Source: Hetaerina americana
Taxonomy: Eukaryota > Arthropoda > Insecta > Odonata > Calopterygidae
Direction of reading: 5' to 3'
NCBI GenBank assembly: GCA_022747635.1
Contig: JAKTNV010000009.1
Span: 63,606,677-63,670,676, forward strand
Length of the DNA stretch: 64,000 nt
Shown here: positions 36,341-50,300 of the stretch, piece by piece
Layout of the letters: each line of letters begins with the position of its first letter
Position numbering within the stretch: position 1 is the first letter of the stretch
Notes under the pieces: generated by a model
The model's input: only the letters and a program-made list of their open reading frames with translations
Told to the model about the DNA's origin: nothing
Databases searched by the model: none
Program-made: the position numbers and the translations under genes

Positions 36341-37406
36341 TACGAAGAATTTCCACGAAGTGACGCCAGAAACTGTTTTATTCATATTTAGTAATGTTTT
36401 AACTCAGCACGTTCACTTTAAAATAGCATATTTGATAAATTACCCATTTCTCGAAATCTGTTTATCCTTTTCGATGAATGCAATAATTGCTGACAACACT
36501 CATGTAAAATATTTCTAGTAGCTAACTTATTTATCTTTTCATCAGAAAATTGATCAAGCTTGCTTTAGATCTTTTAAACAAATTTCCCTTTCTTCCAATT
36601 CGCAAAATAATTGTTTCTCATAATCATTATTTATATCAAAAAACAAGCTTGATTTGAATGAATAAACAAATTCTTTTGATATAATTTCATTGAAAAGCTA
36701 GATTTCGCCGTTTTACTTACAGGGGAAATTATTTCTACACTAAAACATAAGGTTGCAACGACGGATAGCTGACTACCATCACGTGTACCCTATGCACAAG
36801 GGTCAATCAATCCTGGTCGAGAATTTTGAATGTCATTAGTAAAGAAGTTAATTGGGTCTGAATCGCGACCCCAACGAGACGTGAATGACTCGACTAATGA
36901 TGGGTATAATGTGGCCCCAAATGGCATAGGATATGGACAAGAAGTGTGCATTTGTTGGGGATGGAAGGTAAACTTGGAACGGAGCTGCTGAATGACAAGT
37001 GAGGGTAAACAAAGGGGAAGGTATAAAAAAGACGGGATATGAAATTGCATAGTATACAACTGGCGAAACAATTCGCCCAGAATGATCACCAAGTTTCCCA
37101 AAAATAGAAAACTCATACTTCACTCATCCCATGGCTTTCATGTATGCCTTAAAAAGTACGTTAATATACTTTTGGAGGCAAGGAAACACTCCAGGTATAT
37201 ATGTCTTGAATACATTTTCGTAACGGCAATAAGACTATTTAATAATGGGTTTTCAACAAACAGCATTAAAAAATTACACGAAGTGATATCAAAAACAGTT
37301 TAATCAAACGACGTAATCTTATTTTCTAAATAAAGGAGATGAATTATGTCTTAGATGGTGTCTGGCTCAACTTTGTGGAAGTTCCTGTTCATGAAATGAA
37401 AAATCA
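36341..37406. other. Intergenic sequence
   Basis: No recognised gene; overlapping minus frames at 36790-37123 carry no domain. Confidence 0.4.
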
Positions 37407-37448
37407 GGTACCTGATGATGACGCCTAAGCGTTGAAACTAGTAATACC
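37407..37448 (+). ncRNA. Hammerhead-ribozyme-like motif (Penelope type)
   Basis: Stem I 5' side GGTAC, core CTGATGA (37412-37418), extra T, stem II GACGC-CTAA-GCGTT, GAAA, palindromic ACTAGT (37437-37442), A (GUA cleavage triplet, 37443), then stem I 3' side ATACC. Stem I pairs 4 of 5, with a C-A mismatch next to the core. Same architecture as 36204-36248 but different stem sequences, so it represents another Penelope subfamily. A relic of this version lies at 29228-29330. The tail AAATAAAGAACAGTGGAAAA follows. Confidence 0.5.
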
Positions 37449-38469
37449 AAAATAAAGAACAGTGGAAAAATACATTGTGTTCTTCATTCCAGGGGATAAA
37501 TTATAAGGACTTGAATATTCGTAAGCTTACACTTCCTTATATTGGTGAAGCCAGAGTTGCAGTCGCTTTTTGACACTGGTTCTTTAAGTTTTACCATGAT
37601 GATGCATCTTTTGATTTCATTATGCACGAAGAAACTAAAAAAATATAAGATTAAAGAAAATTCAAATAGTTCCATTGATGATTCACAAGGAAAAGATTGA
37701 GAAATACTTAAAGTGAAATTATATTAAATGTTAGTTTGAAATCTAACTAAAATTTAATTAATCATAATATGTAGTATGTTATCCTATTATGTACATATTA
37801 AAATTAATAAGAACTGGTTCTACTTAGTTACTTCGTTCAATTCACGAGCAACAGGAAGCAAAACGTTTCACTGGTATTAAAGAACATGAAAGCTTGATGA
37901 AAACATTCTTTGATGATAAAGCAAGCACATAACCTGATAAAATTAAAATGTACGCTTATCATAAGATAAAAATGTCATAAAACATTTCTACGTGAAAATG
38001 GTAACAAATGGCAATAAATGATGGCATAGAAATTTCAATAGTCTTTTTATTGTTTGTAAAATAAAAAATAAAAATCCCGAGGCTCTATCTTCCTAGAGAT
38101 TTCATTTGCGCTGTGCTGACGTATGCGACTAAACATTCGTGGAGAATCGTGGATGGAAGATAATTTTATCATAAATAAAACTAGGGCAAGCCAGTGGTAC
38201 CATAACGGCATAGATATAAACCGAGGATATAAACTTAAATTACTGTAACGAGCTCTGCCGAGACAAACGTCCGAGGAGCCGGGAACACATAGAGGGGGAC
38301 GCAAAAGAGCGGCAGAGAATAAGGAGAGATGCATAGATAATCGACTTTACGCAACTGAAATGGAGATCATAAGGTCACCGCGTATGTCCCTCGGAAGAAA
38401 AGACCAACAGAACTCGCTGACATGTGAGGCGTAGGACGGTGGGCGACAGGATTAAAAAATAATATTAAA
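37449..38469. other. AT-rich intergenic sequence
   Basis: Starts with the Penelope-like tail (to about 37500); otherwise nothing recognised. Confidence 0.4.
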
Positions 38470-38990
38470 AAAAGGAGAAGAAAAAATGAAAGGATTACGG
38501 GAAAAGGATATGTTTATATACAAACACAACGGTAAGAGGACAATAAAACAATATTTTTTCAGGCAGGAGAGAGGGAATGGGACTGGAAGGAATGAGATGG
38601 AGTATTTGGTGTGTGTGTGTGTGTCTGAAGGGTTTAAAGGGAATTTTCCCTTTCTTACCGAGCAGGAAAGGAGATGTGTGCGGAAAAGACGCAAGAACCG
38701 CGAGATAGGGAGGAGGCGAAAGAAAAATCGCCATCTCGAGCCTCTGGAATCCACACAACAGGCCACACCAACCCCTCCGCGAGAGACGAGGCCAGGGTGA
38801 GGGGGGTTCGTGCGGGCCCTCCGTGGACGGGAATAAGGGGTGAGGGACTGAGAGAGAGAGAAGGATGGTGGGAAGGAAAGAAAAATAAGACAGGAATGGG
38901 GGTCGGCTTCAGAGGGCTCGTGGGAAGTGGGGGAAGAAGTAAGGGCATGCCCGGAGTGAGTATGGGCGAGGACAGCGCAAGAAGGCAATA
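38470..38990. repeat. Purine-rich (plus strand), relatively GC-rich block
   Basis: G+A-rich plus strand with several CpGs (38690-38830) and a short GTGTGT run near 38613. The long frames here on both strands (up to 178 codons) are compositional; none shows a domain. Confidence 0.6.
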
Positions 38991-39039
38991 AAGCCGGGAC
39001 CTTATCCTCGCGTCGATGTGGGCGGGAAGAAGGCCGAGA

Positions 39040-39475
39040 AAGATCCTCGTCTCCGCTCTTTCTAACCCTCCCATCCCACTCTTTCCAACAACCCTAATGC
39101 CATCAACGCCCACCCCCCAAGCGACCCCTTCCCCCCAGTCCCCCTCCTCCCTTGCTATATTCCGCCGCCCAACCTATTCCGCGGGCGCCCATACTCACAG
39201 GCTCGCCCCCCTACACCACCCCCCCAAGACTCGCTCGTTCTCCGCTGTTCCTTTCGTCCTTTCTTGACCAACGACTGTACAGCTACTACTCGACCTCATT
39301 TCAAGCTGCACCTCCTCCCCCTCGACCTCGCTTTCCTTCCATCCAACTACCCCACCGATCCCGTCCATTCCTTCCCTGCCCTTCTCCCCTTCACCGATCT
39401 CATTAGTTTCCCACTCTTTTGTTATATCTATTCCTTTCTTTCTCCCGTCCACAATATATCTGCATCAAATACGCC
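39040..39475. repeat. Pyrimidine-rich (plus strand) block
   Basis: C+T-rich sequence starting just after the purine-rich block, so the strand bias flips within about 50 bp. Pro/Ser-rich frames are compositional. Confidence 0.6.
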
Positions 39476-40954
39476 CTAAGGAATCTCAATGCCCATGACA
39501 CAAGTGGTGAGTACAGCCGCCGGGATTATGGTGGACGCAAATGATTTAGATGAAAACGGGGCCAGGATTAAACATTACTCGTATTTTTTTATTTTTATCA
39601 TTTTTTTGTTGATTCATTAATTTCGTGTGGAATCGGCCAAGCAGTGACAAACAGTTAAATTTTTTAAATTTTTATGCTACTAGAACTTTAACGATTCTGA
39701 TATATGAAATATTGGCACCATAGCGCATAACTCAAAATCATGGAGTATCTTACGTGATAGCTTTTATCTTCAATGTTTTCTCCACAACTCTAAAGACGGA
39801 GGGTGCTAATGGTAGTATTAAATATTATAATAGGAGTAATTCTATCATGACTAATAATTATAAAACCAATAATTTTAATAACGCTCCGTTGATTTCCCAA
39901 TGGCTACGGCCTGGAATAAATATCACTCCTTTACGAATGCATTTACATATTGAATACGTACGATGAGTAGGTGCTTCATGTAGTACACATACTTATATTG
40001 CTTGTATAACCCAGCATGAGTTTTCAAATTTTTCATAAAAGTGTAAGTCATTCAGCATCCCATTCCAATATATGCTCTGAACCGTTAAATATCAAATTAA
40101 AACAAATGATCCAGAAAAATTGGCATAAAACGTATATTGATATGAATCAGTATCCTGTCCTTACGATACAGCGATGACACATTTTTAAGCATTATCAACC
40201 AATTATTAATTTGACTAGCTTTTCTGCTTAATAATTAGTATAACATTTTTAAAAACTAATGCGATACATTAAATTACCAGGTGGAATTGTAATTGTGTAA
40301 CAGTACTGAAGATCATAAATTATCGATCATCATGTACTGTCTTCTGGCCATCAAATTTCCATTACATGAGTTAATGTGGTCTAAAAAAGAGAGTATCCGT
40401 TACTTTCTTCAATTTTTTTTACCCGGGAACGGAAATATGTAATACATATCTGAAAAGCATATGGCTAGAAAGACATAAACCTGCCTTTCATAGAGTAACG
40501 ACTCACATCTAAAAGTTACATTGCCTTACTGATCTTGGTGTATAGGCGGAGTATATCAATTTAAATATGTACCCCCGCATTCGAATAATCGTCTAATCAG
40601 GCTCATAATATTATTGGAACCTAATGTGTCTATCATTATATCATCACCATTATGTGTCATCATTGGAGAGGATTCAAGCAATCTTTTCAAAATAAATAAA
40701 ACTTTAAAACACTACAATAAATTAACATATGATTATTTATAACGCATCTAGGTTATTTAATTTAATGAAAATCTCATTATAATTTCATAATGACAAAGTT
40801 CAATAGCTACTTTATCCGCCTTAATCACGCAGATTAAAATAAAAATTTTCAATAAAATCATAATTAAAAAGAGAGAAATCATCACTCAAACAAAAGTCAA
40901 TTTGCCCGAAGATGATAGTTTAATTCGGTTGTTTTGCCGTATGCATGGATTTCC
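39476..40954. other. AT-rich intergenic sequence
   Basis: Nothing recognised. Confidence 0.4.
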
Positions 40955-41139
40955 GACCCTGGTGGTAGCGGAGTAACGTCCTCACCTGCCAACCCAGAGG
41001 TCGTGGGTTCGACCTTAGGTGGTTTTTCCTCCACCTATGGCTTGGGTGTATGTAATTATAATATTGTTATATCGTTGATTAAAGTCCGATGAACAGGCCG
41101 AAGTGCCGTTTTCGGCAAATGCAAAATAAATAAATAAAT
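40955..41139 (+). mobile_element. tRNA-derived SINE with (AAAT)n tail
   Basis: The tRNA-like head has an A-box-like TGGTAGCGGAGTAACG (about 40963-40978) and B box GGTTCGACC (41006-41014). A roughly 100-bp body follows (CCTCCACCTATGGCTTGGGT, GGCCGAAGTGCCGTTTTCGG), ending in an AAATAAATAAAT tail at 41122-41139. That layout is the standard SINE arrangement. I could not find a clear target-site duplication. It is a different family from the SINEs at 2112, 44155 and 54111. Confidence 0.8.
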
Positions 41140-41490
41140 TAGTAGGATAATGAGTAACCGTCTTGAAAAAAATATGCAACAAATTTGTATCGATAAATTT
41201 AATGTTTCAAGGGTTAACTTTGTGGATATCCATTACATATTTATGGTTATAAAAACTATTAAATCCATTTATTTGGTGGAAGTATACATTTTTTTACTTC
41301 AGGATTATTTTCGTCGGTTAAAAATCTTTGCTTCAACAAATTTATCATTTTGCCTCTTGGTGGATTTGGAAAGAAATAATCAATCCCATTTGTATAATAA
41401 TGCTCTGATTTCAGCCTCAAACAAGTAGATTGAAATTTTGTTGTTTTAAAGCCCAGTAAAATCTCTACTACAGGGTTCGGACACATCCTA

Positions 41491-43139
<1,649 letters not shown>

Positions 43140-43480
43140 TAGGGAATAAAAAAAATACATGGATGGGTCGGGAATAGGGGAATGAAGGGTTTGGCTCTTT
43201 AGAGGGACTCTGAGGGATGCGAGGAGAGGGTGAGCGGCAACGGTGATGGAGAAAAGGACTCAGAGCAGAGGGGTTGTAGTATTCCCCCCCTCCTTCCGTC
43301 TTGTGGACGTGGGAGGAAAGGGTATAGGATGGTCGGTCACCTTCAAGTGAAATGGGTCAGCCGCCGCCCTCGACGCGAAGCAACAGGGACCAGGGATTCG
43401 GCGCGCGCGGAGAGAAGAGGGATTCGGGCTCGAAGGACGCCCGGCGTCTCTCGTCCGTTTATGTTTTTCTTTCCATTTGT
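43140..43480. other. Purine- and CpG-rich patch
   Basis: The plus strand is G+A-rich, and CpGs cluster at 43360-43450 (including GGCGCGCGCGG), unlike the surrounding AT-rich DNA. A 149-codon plus frame (43230-43679) starts here but has no domain; its basic, low-complexity N-part follows the composition. It could be an unrecognised promoter, an exon or a repeat. Confidence 0.4.
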
Positions 43481-44154
43481 ACTTCAGCTCCACATGTCCA
43501 TCCAATATACCCTCCCACCACCTTGCCTTAACTCCAACGATACGAGCATCCGCAATGTTTCCAAGCGTCAAGAACCCTACGTCGATTCTTTTTCTGTTGC
43601 TTTAATCCATCCTGCCGTGGATTATAAAAATGCACGATGGCCCATTTTCAAAAGCGTGCATTCCCATCAAAAATATTAACGACCATGACACACGTCTTCC
43701 CGCAGAGCCTGTTTGCAAACTACATTCATGTCTCCGTTTTATGATTTATTCCGCAGTGAATCGAATCTATATTATTGATGGGATGGCCATTACCAATGAA
43801 AGCCTTCAAAACCGTCAATCGCAATTGAAATCCAAGTGACACAGTCATAGAAGAAGCAGGCACTCAGCGTTATATTTTCTATTTGAAATGCTTCCATACA
43901 TTTGAATGAGGGCCTTTCAATTTCAGTACATTCGTTTGTTCAATTTTTTTGTCTTTACTAAACATAAAATCTGAAGTCACCTGACTAAAAACTTTCAAAC
44001 CAAATTTGACGGTTTAAAATATTATGCATTTTGAGTTTTTACAACCAATAAAATTAGTAGGTATTGGAAGTAATTCAAATATTTCTGCAACTTAATAAAT
44101 ACTGAGAAACCATGGGATGCTGCAGAATGGAATGGGAGGGAGAATGTAAACCCG
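43481..44154. other. Intergenic sequence
   Basis: No recognised feature. Confidence 0.4.
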
Positions 44155-44363
44155 CCATGTGGCGAACAAATATTCATTCGTATGGAAATAGATATAAGGA
44201 AAAGAGATAGGAACACACACAAAGGACGAACACAGGAGAGGCAAGGAAGATGGAATCGAGCAGATCACAAATGTAAAAATACTTCTCAGAGCGGGACTTG
44301 AACACCGCATTTTTCGACTTGCCGGGCTGATGCTCCAACTACTTGAGCTAGAGAGGAGACGTA
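44155..44363 (-). mobile_element. tRNA-derived SINE (family with CCGGC loop), copy A
   Basis: Minus strand: a tRNA-like head with A box TAGCTCAAGTAGTTGG (44335-44350), D stem GCTC/GAGC, CCGGCAA in the anticodon-loop position and B box GGTGTTCAAGTCCC (44293-44306). The body contains TTGTGATCTGCTCGATTCCA, CTATCTCTTTTCC and ATATCTATTTCCAT. It is the most complete head of the three copies in this cluster. Confidence 0.75.
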
Positions 44364-44539
44364 ATTTACACTGAAACCTGCGGGGGTTTATGTAAACTAG
44401 TGGCCCGATTCTTTGGCCTAGAGATTCTAGCTAATCGTGCCATGAAACGCACTGTTTCTATCATTTTTGACGTTGTATGATTGCTTTCCAAATGTCCTTT
44501 CCCCTGTGCCTTCTATTTCTTCATTAATATTCAAACACA

Positions 44540-44705
44540 TAAGGCTGTCATAGGGTGAGCATATACTCATTCACATAGAAATAGATATAAAGCAAAGGGA
44601 TGGGAGCACAGATAAAATACGAACAAAAGAGAAGAGGGGAAGGCGAAATCGAGCAGATCACAAGTGCAAAAATATTTTCTAAACCGGGAATTGAACCGCG
44701 GATTT
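44540..44705 (-). mobile_element. Same SINE family, copy B, head-truncated
   Basis: The plus-strand order GAAATAGATATAA, GATGGGAGCACA, GAACAAAAGAGAAG, GAAATCGAGCAGATCACAAG, GGGAATTGAACCGCGG repeats copy A about 390 bp later. The head ends at the B box, where copy C begins in the opposite orientation. Confidence 0.7.
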
Positions 44706-44706
44706 T

Positions 44707-44870
44707 AGTAGAGAGTTAGAACATCGGCCCGGCAAGTCGAAAGATCCGTGGTTCAAGCACCGGTCACGGAAATATTTTTGCACTTGTGAACTGCTAGATT
44801 CCGTCTTCCCCCACTCTCATACGTTCGTCTTTTTTCTTACTCCTATCTCTTCCAAGTGAATGATATTAGA
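44707..44870 (+). mobile_element. Same SINE family, copy C, inverted
   Basis: Plus strand: a partial head (GGCCCGGCAAGTCGAAAGAT, B box GGTTCAAGCACC) followed by TTTTTGCACTTGTGA, CTAGATTCCGTCTTCC, ACGTTCGTC and CCTATCTCTTCC. These are the same body blocks as copies A and B, in opposite orientation. Copies B and C are back to back at about 44706. Confidence 0.7.
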
Positions 44871-46609
44871 AAAGTTCATTGATTAATTCTAAGGCGGTAA
44901 ATTTATAGAGACTACTTAAGAAGAGGCTAAGGAAGAATCATTCAACAGAGAAATTCCTAAAACATTGAATATTAGAAGTAATTACTGAATAAATATAAAA
45001 ATGCCTGGATCAAATCAAAAAAGTGATAAAATTAAACCAGAGTAACCTGGAGGATTGCTGCAAATGGACCCTAGACTAAAATACCTATTAATGGATATAA
45101 GTTGCTAGACCAACGGTTTATTCTACGTTATAGGTGAATATCACAATTTCAAAAATCCAAAATTGTTCACCAAGAATTTTCTTTCTATATTGTAACTCAT
45201 CAGCATCAATCATCTTGGATATTCGCACTGCTATATTTTCTGCAAACCCTGCCTTATTAAATGCAGACCTAAAAGGTAAAATCGCAAATACCAAAACAAT
45301 TTCCCAGAAATTCTTGTAAATTAACATTTTTTTAAGCTATGGATTAGCCCCCACTAAACGTATCCGTGACTAATTACTCGAAGGAGCAACTCATATACCT
45401 ATCAGATCATTTCGATTCTCGAGTTATAGGGGAAAAAAGAAGTCACAAAGTTGTATTTAGCTTCATATGACCGCAGATAAATTAAACAAGCATGCCAACC
45501 TTTTATACCGAGATTCCTCACTTCATTCACTTAAATGCTCAAATTTTATCCATACTCAGCTGTTTGTCTCATCCATTTTAACTGTTTTCTATCACCCTTT
45601 TTGAGGATTCCACCTTCGAAATTCATTTGTTCGCAGGCATCGGTACCCGTAAGACATATGTGATAGGTGCACGAGCCTTGCGGTTGAGATACTTCTAAAA
45701 GGCGGAGACGCAGTAAACCACTTTAAAATTCAGTGCCACGGGAGAATTTACAGACTTTGGAGAATCGTGTTGCCGTCTACAGAGTTTCTCTGTTTAGCTA
45801 CAAGTGTTTGCCGTTAAATATAAGTTCAGTTTTAGCAGGGAATTTTTAAGCAAAACCACCATACCTTTGAAATATCACTTTCATTTTATACTATGTTCAT
45901 CAATAAATATAATAATAAGCTTTGTAAAAAATTTGGAAAACCCTAACGAATCGATATTCGCACACTTGAGCAATTTCTTAAAGATTTCTCCGTTTGTTTG
46001 ATCTCCGGTGCGAGATATTACTAGAAACATATATCGCTATTCAACCTGTAAATGTGATTTTATTTATCAAAAACGTGAGTAATGACTACAAGGAAAACAA
46101 ATTCGTTGTCAATTGCATTAACTAGGCATTCATTGGCCAGAATTTTCAGTCAATTTTCAGAAATTTCAAGTCAGTATTTAAAATATAGAAATTATCATTA
46201 AGCTTCCTTGTTTCCATTCACTTCAGAATTATTCACGCATCAAACATGTGCAATAAATGTTCATGAAGCAGCAATTAGCTTAATTGGTTGATGATTAACC
46301 AGCTAAAATTGCACTTTCAAACACTACCGAGAATAGTTTTTTTGCAAAAAGGTCCGTTTTAAATGAGATATTCTCTGCGGTGTTCCATCTGTCCCAAATA
46401 TTTTCCAAGTCGTTCGTCGGCGATCGGAAATGGTCAATTTCTTTTCCTTTCCTATTTATAAAGCCAACGCTCTTTTTTATCCCAAGGTAAATTTTCAAGA
46501 GAGAGACAGTTCGAAAATAAACGCGTCGGCTGTGGTTTTTTCTTCCTACGGTCGCCTAGAAACTGCCCCGTTCATCAGCTTGGCTGTGGGAGAGTTTCCA
46601 CTCCATCTT
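44871..46609. other. AT-rich intergenic sequence
   Basis: No supported gene; short frames at 45118-45327 and 46295-46498 (minus) lack domains. Confidence 0.4.
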
Positions 46610-47130
46610 CAACCCTTTTCTTCTCCCACCCGGGGACATCCGTGCCTACTCTAAACTCCCGACTGTCTCTCTCCTACCTCTACCCCCCCCCCCCATTTCC
46701 ACCAGCTTAAATTCCCCATCCAACTCCCGTTACATCCTTCCCACTTTATCCCAGCATTTTGGCATTACCCTCCCGTACCAAATTCTCTCCACTGAGAGCC
46801 TCCGCATTTCTCATGAGACATTGTCGCATTGTGTGTGTGTGTGGGTGACTGTGGTGCGCGTGTTTCTGTGCCCTTGTATTCCGCTGCGCTTTCGCACCAG
46901 ACTGACAAGCATTTCTTTTAAATTATTTCCTCTATCCTGCGGGAATGGGAGGGTAAGGTGGTTAGGGGTAGAGAGGAGGACAACTTGGTATACGGTCGTC
47001 TCTTTGTTTTCCTCTCTCCTACCCCCTTGCCTGTTTCCATTTTCTTATTTGTTCAAGCCCTCTCGCCCACCCCCTCCCCACTCACATCCTGATCCATCCC
47101 TACTTCCCCCCTTTCTGTCTCGCCTTAAAA
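46610..47130. repeat. Pyrimidine-rich (plus strand) block with a poly-C run
   Basis: C+T-rich sequence with 12 consecutive C at 46683-46694. The 119-codon frame at 46821-47180 is compositional. Confidence 0.6.
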
Positions 47131-47350
47131 AGAATCCTCTCTCAACCCTGCGTCGCAACAAACCTGCGCAAAACTCTTAGGGCAGCGGCATCCCAAAATC
47201 TTAAAGCGTGTGGTGGCGCCGTCGGTCGTCGTGGAGCCGTGGTCACCCCGACGGTTGCATTGAACGTGACCGGAATGGCGAGGGCGGCAGCTAACAATGC
47301 TTCGTAAATTAGCGGAATCGGGATGAAGACGGTTTCTAGGGGTCCGTCTC
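47131..47350. other. CpG-rich patch
   Basis: Many CpGs (e.g. GGCGCCGTCGGTCGTCGTGG near 47210) in an AT-rich neighbourhood. A 75-codon minus frame (47125-47352) covers it without a known domain. It could be a promoter, exon or repeat fragment; I cannot decide. Confidence 0.4.
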
Positions 47351-50300
47351 ATGTTGCATCACAGCTTCCCACAAGAGAAGGCATTGATATTCCCATACAT
47401 CCTCACCACCCATACACAACATGCAAGTGACGTCTAAATATTTCCCACCGTGTTTCCTATGGACGAAGGGAAGGAATATAAACATCTACCACCATTAGCA
47501 TTCGAGTCAGATTGGCAGATCAAGACGAAGGAGTGGTGCCCACAACATAGTTGATTTTAGATTGGTCCTTATTTCCAATCTTAGAACTCATCACAACGTT
47601 CAAATAACCGACCCGGTGAACCCGCTGACCTCCGATGAAAACTGAACCAATTTTTTTAATACTTCCATAGTTGGATTTGCTGACAACTGCATTCAACTGC
47701 CCCTTGTAACTCACCCCTGACCTGCCCCTGTGGTCTCTTGTTTTCAGATGTTCCATGAAAAATTTATCAGGTAATATTCCCTATTAACTTTGGTGTAGTT
47801 TTAATCACTGACTTCCTAGGATTCTTCAATTATAACTTTGTCGTAATTTATCTTGCAAAAAGTTTCTAATCAGATTTGTCAAGTTTTGATACCGTTCAAT
47901 TTACAATTTAAGTTCCTATGCGATTTCAGGCACTAAAATATAGCAAATTTTAGAAATGTGACTGAGCATACAGTTTATTAACAATGTATCCTAGATTAAG
48001 TGATGTAAATATTGCAATTATTCTGAGTCAATGGAAACTTAATATCTGCCGAATTATGCCCTCACATGAATTTGCCAACGAAAATTATCAGTGATCAGAT
48101 CAGTATAATATTACGTGAAATGCCTCAAAGTTGAATTTTATAAGATCAAATAACAAAATTCAGCAAATAGTTTGGAGGAATAATTACTCTTTCTGGGTTC
48201 ATAAAGAGTTATAAATATCAACGGAAATTGTTACATAAATATTTTTTATAAAATCATATAGCTTTTTAAAAGTGGTGTAGTTATATATTACTGGATGTTT
48301 TACCCGAAATAATATTTCAGGAGTCATGAAAAGGCATGGCATATTCAAATAACTCATCTACGAGCACGTTTTCTTGCAAAAAAACAACAAAGAAATAACA
48401 TTCAGTCATTGGCTTTTTATAGTGGTTTGTCTCTGAATGTTTTCCTCACATACCGAAATGAATTTTTATTTGAATCCATCCGGCAATTTTTTATGTCACT
48501 TTTTTCAATCCCTGGGCAATCATGCATCAAAACAATTCCTCGTGAAATAGAAGTAATAGGGAGAAAACCAAGAAAAAAAGATCAGGCACTGCCGTGAAAA
48601 TGATAAATAATAACTCAATCTGACTGAGAAATTTGGTATTGCCATCGGATTATAACCAGGGCAAAAAAAATTTAAAATATTATAAGAAAATAATTTACCA
48701 GCTTTGTATTAAGAATGTGATTTATGGACGGATAAGGTACGGTGGACAAAACACAAAGATTAGAATCCAAAAGAGAAAGGTGTTTATGGAGAAAAGGGGG
48801 AAAGTGATAAATATAATTGAAGCTGAACATGCTAGGAATGAAAGGGATGTGGACGAAAAAATTTCAAAGGAAAATCGAGGAGAAATCCGACAGGTTCAAT
48901 GAGTCGCTATTGACGCTGCTTTTCAAAACGTCAGGTTTGAAAGAAAATAAGTTTTTTGACCAAAAACGACCTAATCACCAAACCAATTGTTGCCCGTCAA
49001 CAATTGTAACGCATAAAATTTGAGGGAAAATTTCAATGACGGTTGTCTTTTGAAAGCATTTAACTTAGATTAATAAACGTAATTGCAAGAATTAAATTGA
49101 CATAATCAAAATTCGCAGATGAAATGACTGTAGTCTTCCTTTCTACCCTCATCAACTACTTTTCTGCAAGATATAACATTAATTCCATCGCTCAAATAAC
49201 AATACGCATAATTTTAAACAATGTGAGCAATTTCCACTTAATTATTATTCTCAAAAAACTATTCCACATTTTTTTCAGAAAAATTAATTTACTCATATTC
49301 AGGTGTGGCATCACTACCCATAAATCTCAAAGATTGGTAATAATTTGAATAAAACAATTTTTTCTTTTGATTTCAGGTGTGGTTACCTCTTAAAAGGACA
49401 CAAAAGCGGTTCATAATAAATTTCCTCGCAATCATAATTTTTAAAAGACAATGAAACTACTTTCAAATGCAAATGTAAAATCGAATGGTCTTTGTTATAA
49501 GATTATCAGAAATATTCTTGGGTCTGCACACCAAGATAGCAAACAAAAACAACATTGCAAACCACCTAGGCCGTAACGTAAGAATGATTTGATCGATTGG
49601 TTAATTGGACCACCCCCACAAAAAGCCGCCAAATATTGTCTTTCCTCTTAGAATTGTGTCCTGTAAATAAGGTATAGTCAATCAATTCAAGTAATGAAAT
49701 CGCATATTGCAAAAACACTTTATTGAGTTTGCGTATCACATTTTGGAAATCACATGGGGATACTCCGCATAAAAAATTATCCCTGGGTTTTAAATTAAAG
49801 AAGACGCAGGATTAAAATGAAACAGAAAGTGCGGTTTAAATGAAAAATTCGTCCGAATAATTTGAAAATCGGACAAATTAAAAAATCGTTTTCATTCGAC
49901 CGTTATGAAGTGAATAATTAAACGTAACGGGAAAAGATTGGAGATATCTGCTGCAATTTGCATCAGGCTTCAGTTGGAATTCGTGAGTAAATCATTTGCG
50001 TCCGATGGCAGCAATTCGAGTTCCAAAAAAAATGAAATTAAATAACAAATGCGCTAAAAGTTACCAAGAATGAAAATAAAGAAGGATATTCATACGGAAG
50101 GTTTAAAATCTAAATTTTATCCACAGCCTTCCTTTTGACTACCTCAACATTAAAAATATTCAGCATGGCAGACTAGTTACACTCAGCCCAGTGTAAGGCT
50201 CCATATCTGAGGAATCCTTTATCATGAGTTGAAATCTGGGCGGCTTTCTCCACGCGTCCAGCTAAACCTAGCCTGTAAGATTTTCTGGGTAACACAAGGT

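Noticed and set aside
38452..39113. 178- and 152-codon minus-strand frames
   Set aside because: Composition-driven frames in the purine-rich block, overlapping each other in different frames.
43230..43679. 149-codon plus-strand frame
   Set aside because: Starts in a CpG- and purine-rich patch, no recognisable domain, low-complexity basic N-part; kept only as a CpG-patch observation.
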